DNA from: CAWAVN01 sp963844315
Lineage (GTDB): Bacteria > Planctomycetota > Planctomycetia > Planctomycetales > Planctomycetaceae
Length of the DNA: 64,000 bases
Direction of reading: 5' to 3'
NCBI GenBank assembly: GCA_963844315.1
Contig: CAWJOC010000029.1
Span: forward strand, 1-64,000
Below the pieces are notes generated by a model. The model saw only the letters and a list, made by a program, of their open reading frames with translations, did not search any database and was not told the origin of the DNA. A program made the translations under genes and the position numbers. Below, piece after piece: positions 55,442 to 63,778 of this stretch; position 1 is the stretch's first letter; every line of letters starts with the position of its first letter.

Positions 55442-56950
55442 TTACCCGATCAATTCGGGAATGACATGGCCGTGCACGTCGGTTAGTCGGCGGTCGATGC
55501 CGTTGTGCTTCACGGTGAGTTTTCGATGATCCAGTCCCAAGAGGTGGAGCGCCGTGGCGTGGATGTCGTAAACTTGCGTGGGATGGTCACGGTCCAAGGG
55601 CTTATAGCCCATTTCATCGCTTTCGCCGTAGGTCACTCCGCCCTTGATGCCGCCGCCCGCTAGCCAGTTGGTGAAGACGAACGGATTATGGTCCCGGCCC
55701 TTTTGGCCCTGGGTCGAAGGCAACCGGCCAAATTCGGTGGTCCATAAAATCAGCGTGTCTTCGAGCATCCCGCGCTGCTTGAGATCTTGGATGAGGGCCG
55801 CCGTTCCAGTCGCCATGCCTTGGGCCAAAGGGGCATGGTCGCGCTCGATGTCTTCGTGCGAATCCCAATTCCTGCGGGGAAAGCCGTTGTCGTTTCCGGA
55901 CCAGATCTGCACGAACCTGACGCCGCGCTCCAAAAGCCGCCTTGCGACCAGACATTTCCTGCCGAAAGTATCGGTTTCTTCCAAAGGATTGATCTCGGCG
56001 GGAAACGAGGACTTGCCATGATCGAGTCCATAGAGCTTCAGGATGTGCTTTGGCTCCTGCGACAAATCCAAGGCTTCCGGCGCGGCCAGTTGCATGCGGG
56101 CGGCGAGTTCGTAAGACCTGATGCGGGCTTCGAGGCGCGGATCATCCTCGCGCGGGATTTGATGCCTCTTGTTCATTCTGGTGAGCAGGTCCAGCGTGGC
56201 GGCTTCGGATTCTTGAGTGATGGGAAAGCCTACGGATTCGGGCGGGTGCAAATCGGCGATGGGCGTTTTCGTGCCAGGGCGGATGATCGTGCCCTGATGG
56301 TGCGTGGGCAAGAACGCCGCCGACCAGTTCTTCGGTCCGTTCGAGGCAAAGCCGCGAAGATCGGGAAGCACCACGAACGTGGGCAGGTTGTCGTTCTCGC
56401 TTCCCAGGGCGTAACTCACCCAAGCTCCCATGCCCGGAAAGCCCGGCTGCTGAAAGCCCGTCGCTTGCAGATAAGTCGCCTGGCTATGGACGCCCGTTTG
56501 CCCGACCATGTTGTGGACGAAGGCCATGTCATCCACGCAGGAACCGAGCGGCGCGACGACTTCGCTAATCCATTTGCCGCACTCGCCCGCCGGTTCGAAA
56601 CGGAACGGCGATTTCATCCACGGTCCCAAACCATTCTGAAAGGCTTCGATGGGTTCGCCAAAGTCCGCAGGCTCGCCGTGGTGCTTCTCCAAAAATGGTT
56701 TGTGATCGAACAAATCCATCGGGCTGGCCGCTCCCGCCATGAACAATTGCACGACCCGTTTGGCCTTCGCAGGAAAATGCGGTTGTCCGCTTTTCGATGT
56801 CTTGGAATTCTCAGCGTGAGTGGAAGGCAAGACGCCTTCGTGGTTTAAGAGATTCAGAAGCGCAATCCCGCCCAAACCGCCGCCCGCTTGCCAAAGCCAA
56901 TCGCGCCGCGATGTCTGAGTTTCCAATGATGTCCTAGCCCAAGATGGCAT
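55442..56950 (-). CDS. DUF1501 protein with Tat-like leader
   Basis: A 502-residue exported protein of the planctomycete DUF1501 (sulfatase-like fold) family. Leader TSRRDWLWQAGGGLGGIALL, a twin-arginine-like motif with hydrophobic core. Core motifs: RVVQLFMAGAASPMDLFDHK, VHNMVGQTGVHSQATYLQAT, GMGAWVSYALGSENDNLPTF, WDSHEDIERDHAPLAQGMA, ILWTTEFGRLPSTQG and GRDHNPFVFTNWLAGGGIKG. These carry the metal-binding Asp/His of the alkaline phosphatase superfamily. In this phylum such genes usually pair with DUF1549/DUF1553 genes, which are not present next to this one. The substrate is unproven. ATG 56950. Confidence 0.92.
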   Translation of the reverse strand: MPSWARTSLETQTSRRDWLWQAGGGLGGIALLNLLNHEGVLPSTHAENSKTSKSGQPHFPAKAKRVVQLFMAGAASPMDLFDHKPFLEKHHGEPADFGEPIEAFQNGLGPWMKSPFRFEPAGECGKWISEVVAPLGSCVDDMAFVHNMVGQTGVHSQATYLQATGFQQPGFPGMGAWVSYALGSENDNLPTFVVLPDLRGFASNGPKNWSAAFLPTHHQGTIIRPGTKTPIADLHPPESVGFPITQESEAATLDLLTRMNKRHQIPREDDPRLEARIRSYELAARMQLAAPEALDLSQEPKHILKLYGLDHGKSSFPAEINPLEETDTFGRKCLVARRLLERGVRFVQIWSGNDNGFPRRNWDSHEDIERDHAPLAQGMATGTAALIQDLKQRGMLEDTLILWTTEFGRLPSTQGQKGRDHNPFVFTNWLAGGGIKGGVTYGESDEMGYKPLDRDHPTQVYDIHATALHLLGLDHRKLTVKHNGIDRRLTDVHGHVIPELIG

Positions 56951-57000
56951 GGGCGACCCCTTCCATAGCCCACATGTGGGATGCAAAAGAGAAAGTTCGT

Positions 57001-57085
57001 TTGGGTGGCACGCCCAGACCAACGGGATGGGCGTGGTTTCAATTCGCCACGCCCTTCGCTGCACTCAGGGACGTGCCACCCAAGT
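57001..57085. repeat. Inverted repeat family F, copy 4 (hybrid arms)
   Basis: GGTGGCACGCCCAGACCAAC..GGGATGGGCGTGG left, CCACGCCCTTCGCTGCACTC..AGGGACGTGCCACC right. The reverse complement of the element at 19292. Divergent gap. Confidence 0.75.
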
Positions 57086-57252
57086 TCTACCTACTTTTAT
57101 GAGACACGCACCCACATGTGGGGAGGCAAAAGTAAAAGTTCGGGATTGGGGTGGAAAAATAGGATTCAATCTGTTGAATTCGAAAACAGGCGGACGTTTA
57201 GCCTTTCAAAGGGAGGGCCATCCCGGCAAGTCGACGTGCAAGGGAGCAACCG

Positions 57253-58558
57253 ATGAGAAATAATCGAATCGGCAGGATGATTGCATTCTGCCTGATCCTG
57301 GCGGGAATTCCCAGAGTCGGCGGGGCCGATGAAAAACCAGGCGAATCGAAATCGGTCCCCGCCCTGAAAACTCTGTTGAACGAGGGCCTCATCCGGCGGG
57401 AATCTTTGAATCAGATTTCCCAGACCGTCCAAGCCGCAAAGATCCTCATGCCGGATGATCCGACATTGGACTACGCCCATGGGTTGGTGCTGCTCAGCCG
57501 CGTGCAACCGGCCAAAGCCGTCGAGTGCTTTGAAGCGGCGCTCGAACGCCAGCCCACTTATGTCCCCGCTTGGAAAGCCCTGCTGCGGACGCGGTTAATC
57601 CGCAAAGAGATGAAGACGTTCCAAACCGAAGCTCTGCAATTCGCGAAGCTCGCGCGATGAAGAAGGCGTCTGGCGGAATGAGTCAGAACGTGTCGAGGCC
57701 GGAAAGTGGCTGGGACGGGCCGCCGGATTTCTCTCCCTGCCGGAGGTGGATTTGCTCAAGGATGAGGAGGGGGAGCGTTTTGAATCCGCGATCAAACAGG
57801 CCTTGGGACGCGAGTTCGACGCGATCTTTGCCGGCGGCCGGGAGGATTTGCTGGAGCATCGTCAAAAACTCGTGCGGACGACCACAAAAGAGATCGATCA
57901 GGAATCCGAAACCCAGGAAAAACAGGAGGAGGAGGATCTGGAAGAGCTGACCGGCCAAGGCGAGGAATTGGATCAGAAAACCGAATCGCTGAAGATGTCG
58001 GCGGACCAATGGAAAACCTGGCTGAATGAGCGCGCGGGCAAAGCCGACGAGGAGCTGAAGACGCTTGAGGAGGATTACAAAGCCTTGCAGCAGGCGGCAG
58101 AGGGTGTTTCGCAGTTGATTCAGCAAACGCAACTGGATGCGGGACGCTATCAAACGGAACTCGCTGTCCGAGGAATACTCGGCCGGGACGCCGACCAACA
58201 ACCCGCCATGATCCAACTTCGCCAGGAATGGACCAAGTATCAGGTTCAATACCAAACTCTCGAACAAAGGGCCTCAGGTCTCTTGCAGCAAGCCCGGACA
58301 CTGATGGCATCGCGGGCTTTGGCGGTGAAAAAGTATCAGCAAGCGACGGGAAAAATCGTCCAAGAAACCCAAGCGTTGTCCCTTTGGAAGAAGAACGTCG
58401 AGGAAGCTTCCAGCAAGATTGAAAGCCGCGATCCCAAGTCCGCCGAAAAATCCCTGACAAAACGGCTGTCGATGCCCGCGAGCTTTTTCGAACTCGACGA
58501 GAAAGCCGAGTTGGCGAAACTGATCGAACTCGCGGGCGGAACACTCGATTCACCCTGA
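57253..58558 (+). CDS. Secreted TPR/coiled-coil protein, frameshifted
   Basis: About 435 residues as one gene, joined across a slip at 57655 where LAR runs on as DEEGVWRNESERVEAGKWLG. Signal peptide IGRMIAFCLILAGIPRVGG. Residues about 40-130 are TPR-like (TLDYAHGLVLLSRVQPAKAV, ECFEAALERQPTYVPAWKAL). From about 190 to the end it is a long acidic coiled coil (TEKEIDQESETQEKQEEED-type). ATG 57253 has AAGGGAG six bases before it. It is followed by the Hint-domain gene after a family A repeat; both have a similar leader and layout. Function unknown. Confidence 0.7.
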
Positions 58559-58605
58559 AATCCAACACCCAGGCAAGCTCAAGGGACTAGTCGACAACTC
58601 GCCGA

Positions 58606-58925
58606 TTGCAAGTTTTAAGTTGCGCGATTTGGCCAAATCTGCCCTGAAGGGGCTAAACAAATCAGCCCAGGGCAGAGCGAAGTGGCGCTTCGCCACGACG
58701 CCGCCCTGGGAAAGAGAACACACAAAACGCACAAGCCCTGAAAGGGCGAAACAACACCGGCGACGAGTAATTCCTGTTTCGCCCTTTCAGGGCTTGGAAA
58801 GATGTTTGCGAACCAATACCCAGGGCGTCGCTTGCGGCAAAATGCCGCGGCGCTCTGCCCTGGGCTGACATGTTTTGCCCCTTTGGGGCGGAAATCCCGA
58901 AGACGCAACTTCAAAGCTGGCGCTT
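58606..58925. repeat. Nested palindrome family A, copy 6 (longest)
   Basis: Adds an outer arm TTGCAAGTTTTAAGTTGCGC / CGCAACTTCAAAGCTGGCGC around the usual CTGCCCTGAAGGGGC, AGCCCAGGGC and GCCCTGAAAGGGC arms. 3' of the coiled-coil gene. Confidence 0.85.
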
Positions 58926-58984
58926 CGGGGTGATTTGAACAATCAGGTATTCGGATAGACTTTTAACCGAAAGGGGCAATCCCG

Positions 58985-60831
58985 ATGACTCTTCGCCTTT
59001 CTCTTCTCTCGATGGGAATCGCAATCCCGATTTGGTTGGCCGCTCTAAAGGCCGCTCCTCCTGCTTTAGAAGATTCTAACAATTCTCTGTGGGAACAAGT
59101 CTTGGATGCGGAGATTCGAGGCGACGCTGCCAAGCGTCAACAGTTGCTGAGAACCGCCTTGAATGATTCTCCGAAGGCCACTGAAGCCCGCTGGCATTTG
59201 GGGCAAGTGGAACAAAAAGACGGTTGGATCAACTATGCCGACCTGGCGGACCAATGGAGCAGCGATCAAATTCTCGCGGAATACCGCAGGGTGCGCGATC
59301 AGCATGAAATGACGCCGGGCGACCAGTTGAAACTGGCGAACTGGTGCCGGTCGCATAACCTTCCCGATCGCGAGCAAGCCCATCTGACCGCGGCGCTTGA
59401 ACGCTCGGACAACCCGAACGATCCGGCGCTTCGAAACCGCTTGGGCCACCGTCTGGTCGATGGCGAATGGCGGACTCATGGGGACCTGGAAGAGTTGACC
59501 CAATCCCGTTTGGACCTTCAAAAGAGCCTGAAGGCGTGGAAGCCGAAGATTCAAAACCTGGCCCAGAAACTCAAAAGTCCTCGGAGCCATTATTCCGAAC
59601 AAGCGAAAGCCGAGTTAAAAGCCATCACCGATCCCGCCGCGCTGCCAGCCTTGGAACTGGTCTTGGGGAAAGCGGACCTGGAATCGGGGCAGTTGCTTAT
59701 CGAAGATCCTGGGGCCGTTCCCCTCCCATCAGGCGGCGGATTCGCTGGCCCGCCTCGCGGTGCTCTCGCCTTGGGAAGCCGTCCGTCAAGAGGCCATCAA
59801 ACAATTGCAGTCAAAGCCGTTCGGGTCCTACGTTCCCGAACTCTTGGCCACGCTGCGCACGCCGGTCTCCGCGAGAATCCAATTGCTCGTCGGTTCGGGC
59901 GGCGTGCATTTGCTCGAACGGTTTTCAAGCGAAACGCAATGGGCACACCAGGTTTTCGACAAGCGGTCCTCCAAATACATTGTCACGAGAAGCAACGGCG
60001 GCACGGGGTCGGTCACGGGGCTAGAGCGGGATCGGAATCGCGTAGCGCGGTCCACGGCCAGTGCTGCGGTTGAGGCCCAACTGCAGGCGAGGAATTCGCA
60101 AAAGGCCGCCGATGCCCAGCAGGAGAAAACGGAAGAGTGGAACGACCGCGTCTGTGAAACGCTGCAAGAGGCGACGGGGTTTCAACTCTCGGCTGAACCG
60201 CAGGAATGGTGGAGTTGGTGGGCCGACTACAACCAAATGACCGAGGAGGAAAAGGAATACGAGTACCGTTGCCGCGAGAACATTGACGTGGAAACCGTGG
60301 AAGTGGACTTGCCCACGGTGGCCCCGGTGACACCGTTGGAACCGGCGGCCCCGCCGGTCACGGTTGTCACGCCGCCGCGCGAATGCTTGGTGGCCGGAAC
60401 ACCCATTTGGACCGACCGCGGCGCGGTTGCCGTGGAAGCGTTGCAGGTTGGAGATCTGGTCTTGGCGAAGCATCCCGAGACGGGGGAACTCAAGTATCAG
60501 CCGGTGTTGCGAACGACAATCCGCGAAGCCGAACCCATTATGAAAGTCACCACGCCAAAAGGCGAACTCCGCGCCACCGGCGGGCATACCTTCTGGATTT
60601 CCGGCCGAGGCTGGACGAAGCTGCGGAATGCGAAACCCGGCCAGCAATTCCACGGAGCCAACGGCCCGGTGGAAATTCAAAGCCTGGAAAGCGATGGCGA
60701 GGAAAAGACCTATAACCTCCTGGTGGCCAACGCCGCACACCTACTTCGCCGGGCCGGAACTTGTGCTGAGCCACGATGTCTCGATGGCCGAACCCGTCGA
60801 TGCCCTCATCCCCGGCTACGTGAAGCGATAA
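58985..60831 (+). CDS. Secreted protein with C-terminal Hint (intein-like) domain, frameshifted
   Basis: About 615 residues. Leader LLSMGIAIPIWLAALKAAPP, then a helical, TPR/HEAT-like body (GQVEQKDGWINYADLADQWS, LARLAVLSPWEAVRQEAIKQ) and a Lys/Glu/Pro linker (VAPVTPLEPAAPPVTVVTPP). From the TGC at 60384 a Hint domain begins: ECLVAGTPIWTDRGAVAVEA, LQVGDLVLAKHPETGELKY, GHTFWISGRGWTKL and YNLLVAN, ending HTYFAGPELVLSHDV. This resembles the pretoxin-HINT of polymorphic toxins, but the terminal Asn of VxxHN is Asp, and only about 15 residues follow, so no toxin cargo is present. Slips near 59720 and 60745. Confidence 0.75.
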
Positions 60832-60859
60832 CGTGTGTGTCTCAGAAAAGTCGGTCAAC

Positions 60860-60895
60860 TTGGGTGGCACAGACATTCCTGTCTGTGCCACTTTT
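60860..60895. repeat. Repeat family D, short self-complementary copy
   Basis: GGTGGCACAGACATTCCTGT..CTGTGCCAC, one hairpin of 12-bp stem. 30 bp past the Hint gene stop. Confidence 0.85.
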
Positions 60896-61064
60896 GTTTG
60901 GCGTTCTCATTCACGGAGCACCGCAATTCGGAGGGCGGGTCCAAAACTGCCGTTGCTTTCCGGATCGACTTATGAGATTGTTATCCATCAGCGAAATCTT
61001 ATACAAAATTTGATCTTTCTCTATCATTATCACGTTTTCGCAGGAATCGGCGGAGAGGCGGGCC

Positions 61065-61955
61065 ATGGTCATCGATCCGGTGACTTCGCACTTTGTCGCG
61101 GAGGTGGGCGAGGTGGATCTCTCAGAGCCTCTGAGCGAGGCCGATTGGGACGGGATCCAAAAGGCGTTTTGGAAATACGCCGTGCTGGTCTTTCCCAATC
61201 AGGTGCTGTCCACCGAAGAGCATCTCCTGTTCGCCCGGCGGTTTGGGCCTTTGGAAACGTCGATTGAAGAATACCGCCCCGGCGCGGAACTTCGCGTCCC
61301 GGTGGAAATCGCGGATGTCTCGAACCTCACGGCGGGCGACAAAATTTGGGAACCGGACAGCCCGCGCCGCCTGCACGAAATGGGCAACCGCTTGTGGCAT
61401 ACGGACAGTTCCTTCCGGCCCGTCCCGGCGATGATTTCGCTGCTTTACGCCCGCTCGATTCCGCCGGTGGGCGGGCGCACGGAGTTCGCCGATTTAAGGG
61501 CCGCCTACGATGAGCTTCCCGAATCTCGGAAATGGGAATTGGAGGGCCTTGTGGCCGAGCATTGCATCCGCAATTCCCGCGCCCGGATCGGGTTCACGGA
61601 TTTTTCCCCGGAGGAAATTCTCGCCATGCCGCCGGTGCCGCAGGTCGTCATCCGGCGGATTCCGGAAACGGGGCGAAAGACGTTGTACCTGGCAGCGCAC
61701 GCGGGCCGGGTGTTCGGCCTCTCGGAAAACGAAGGCAAGGTGTTGATCAACAGCCTGATCGCGCACGCGACCCAGCCGCAGTTCGTGTACATCCACCGTT
61801 ACCGCGTGAATGATCTGGTGATGTGGGACGACCGCTGCACAATGCACCGCGGCACGCCGTTCGATGACACCCGCTTCCCCCGCGACGTGCAGCGCGCCAC
61901 GGTCCAAGACATCGCTTCCACCGTGGAACAAGAGGGCCTCCGCATGCCCGGATGA
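61065..61955 (+). CDS. TauD/TfdA-family dioxygenase
   Basis: A 296-residue Fe(II)/2-oxoglutarate-dependent dioxygenase. Iron ligands H112 and D114 (NRLWHTDSSF) and distal H261 (DRCTMHRGTPFD); R277 (RDVQRATV) would bind 2-oxoglutarate. LDLSEPLSEADW-type opening and AISLLYARSIPPVGGRTEF fit the TauD/TfdA core. The substrate cannot be named (taurine, 2,4-D-like or other small acids are known family substrates). ATG 61065 has GGAGAGG six bases before it. The gene ends exactly where a family I hairpin begins. Confidence 0.88.
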   Translation: MVIDPVTSHFVAEVGEVDLSEPLSEADWDGIQKAFWKYAVLVFPNQVLSTEEHLLFARRFGPLETSIEEYRPGAELRVPVEIADVSNLTAGDKIWEPDSPRRLHEMGNRLWHTDSSFRPVPAMISLLYARSIPPVGGRTEFADLRAAYDELPESRKWELEGLVAEHCIRNSRARIGFTDFSPEEILAMPPVPQVVIRRIPETGRKTLYLAAHAGRVFGLSENEGKVLINSLIAHATQPQFVYIHRYRVNDLVMWDDRCTMHRGTPFDDTRFPRDVQRATVQDIASTVEQEGLRMPG

Positions 61956-62014
61956 GAGCCGCGCACGAAGTAAGCGGCAGAGACGAACGATCCGCTTACT
62001 TCGTGCGCGGCTCT
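61955..62014. repeat. Inverted repeat family I, copy 2
   Basis: GAGCCGCGCACGAAGTAAGC / GCTTACTTCGTGCGCGGCTC, 20-bp perfect arms plus a short extension. It begins one base past the stop codon of the dioxygenase. Confidence 0.88.
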
Positions 62015-62047
62015 CCAAGTATTTGTGCAATGAACAAGGGAAAGAAA

Positions 62048-62126
62048 AGGGGGTCAGGCACCATTTCCCGTTGTGCGCGTTGCCTGATCTCGACGTCCCA
62101 ATCGGGAAAATTGTGCCTGACCCCTT
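62048..62126. repeat. Inverted repeat family M
   Basis: GGGGTCAGGCACCATTTCCC and GGGAAAATTGTGCCTGACCC. In the gap before the STAS gene. Confidence 0.75.
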
Positions 62127-62363
62127 TGGATTCTCCGCGCCGGGATGAGTTAGTCAAGCGGGGGAAAGTTGAACCGAATTCCCTTTTGATCCGCCGGGGG
62201 GAAACCGAAAACTCACTCGGAAAACGGAAACATGCTTGACATGGCAATCGGGAAGGTGGATTATCAGTTTTAACATCATCGATTGTGTTCCATCCATTCT
62301 TTGGAATCTCACGACACATTTCGGTCGATTCCTCCTATCTGTTTTGTGCCCAAGGAACGAAAG

Positions 62364-62722
62364 ATGTCTACAGGCGGCCATCGGCGATTGGATATCGAAG
62401 AAGTTGGCGACGTGACCGTCGCCAGGTTCATCGACAAAAAAATCCTGGACGAAACCAACATTCAAATCATCGGCAATCAGTTGTTCGGGCTGGTGGATGA
62501 GGACCGCCGGGACAAGATTGTGCTGGATTTCTCCAACGTCGAGTATCTTTCGAGCCGGCGTTGGGAAAACTGATCACGATGGATAAAAAAGTCAAAGCCG
62601 CCAAGGGGAAGTTGCGGCTGTGCTCGATCCGTCCCGACATTTACGAAGTGTTCGCGATCACCAAGCTCAACAAGCTCTTCGTCATCGATGAGGACCAGGA
62701 AAAATCGCTGGCCTCGTTTTAG
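62364..62722 (+). CDS. STAS-domain anti-sigma factor antagonist, frameshifted
   Basis: About 119 residues of the SpoIIAA/RsbV type. Sheet-helix pattern: VGDVTVARFIDKKILDETNI, IIGNQLFGLVDEDRRDKIV, LDFSNVEYLSSAALGKLITM (with the phosphoacceptor-type serine pair, after repairing a slip near 62555), KVKAAKGKLRLCSIRPDIYE and VFAITKLNKLFVIDEDQEKS. The antagonist binds its anti-sigma kinase until it is phosphorylated. The kinase gene is the next one on the same strand. ATG 62364 has AAGGA nine bases upstream. The sigma factor they control is not next to them. Confidence 0.85.
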
Positions 62723-62872
62723 TCAGCCGGTCCAGGTTCCTCCTTGAGATCGCGGCCCCTTCTCGAAACCCGAACGCGATCCGACGAAACCACCCCGGCT
62801 TGCTGCCTGTTTGCCGTCCGATCCACTCGTCAATCCTCTCTCCTCGTTCCATTTTCAGTCGTTAGTGGTTTC

Positions 62873-63298
62873 ATGGTCCAACACGACGAATTTGAAGTCG
62901 CCATTCCCTCGAAGACCGGGGAAGGCCAGGCGGTGCAGGAGAGGATCATTTCCCTCTTGGAGCAAATGGACTATCCCATGCGGGACGTGTTCGGGGTGCG
63001 GCTCGCTTTGGAGGAAGCCCTGGTCAACGCGATCAAGCACGGCAACGGCATGGACCCCAGCAAAAAAGTCCACATCGAATGCCGGGTGAACCGCGAGCGG
63101 GTCTGGATTCGCATTGAGGACGAGGGCAAAGGGTTCGACATCAACGACCTGCCCGATCCCACCTTGGAAGAAAACCTGGAAAAACCTTCGGGCCGGGGCG
63201 TGCTCTTGATGCGGGAATTCATGACCAAGGTGGAATACAACGACCGCGGCAACTGCGTCATCTTGGAGAAACGCCGCGAACCCGCTTCCGCCGATTGA
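62873..63298 (+). CDS. RsbW-like anti-sigma factor kinase
   Basis: A 141-residue HATPase of the SpoIIAB/RsbW type, which binds and inactivates a sigma factor and phosphorylates the STAS antagonist. N box GVRLALEEALVNAIKHGNG, G1 box IRIEDEGKGFDI, then a GRGVLLM motif (G2). It begins MVQHDEFEVAIPSK at ATG 62873, 150 bp after the STAS gene. Together they form a partner-switching pair. No PP2C phosphatase is seen in the remaining sequence, though the window ends soon after. Confidence 0.9.
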   Translation: MVQHDEFEVAIPSKTGEGQAVQERIISLLEQMDYPMRDVFGVRLALEEALVNAIKHGNGMDPSKKVHIECRVNRERVWIRIEDEGKGFDINDLPDPTLEENLEKPSGRGVLLMREFMTKVEYNDRGNCVILEKRREPASAD

Positions 63299-63778
63299 CC
63301 GCAGGTTGGGTTGCACGCTGGGACGCTCGTGGGGCTTTCGCGGGCACGCTCGCTGGGCACTCATGGGGCGAATACCCCAAATCTACCTCCGGGGATTTCC
63401 CAAAAAAGAATCCTGGGAAACCTGTGAACCAGATAGGTTCTGTGTAGACAATTCCTCCTGAATTTTGCACACTAATCCCAACACGGAGGGATGTTCCCGT
63501 CTTTTCTGCACAAAAAGGCGCGACTTTCTATTCCTCCAAGTGCGAAATGTCCGAAACTCCCCTCACAGAGCGGCGTTTTGGGTGCGGGCCAACCTGTTGG
63601 ATGACTTTATCATGGATCTTTCATCGCTTTTGGTGATGCGGTTCCTCGGATCCGCCCGGAGGGCTTTCCGCGGCGGGAGCGTTTCCGCGATCACAAGACC
63701 GATGACGGATGGCTTTTCGGACGCTCGAAATTCGGAGGTTGGTTCCCCCTAAGCTTCTCCCCGCATTAGGAATCAAAC
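63299..63778. other. Intergenic, no supported gene
   Basis: 480 bp. A 95-codon frame at 63465 has no ribosome-binding site or domain and is rejected. The promoter of the next gene should lie here. Confidence 0.5.

Noticed and set aside
1112..62126. Inverted repeats as insertion-sequence ends (MITEs)
   Set aside because: No transposase fragment or flanking target duplication could be seen, so mobility is not claimed, though it is not excluded.
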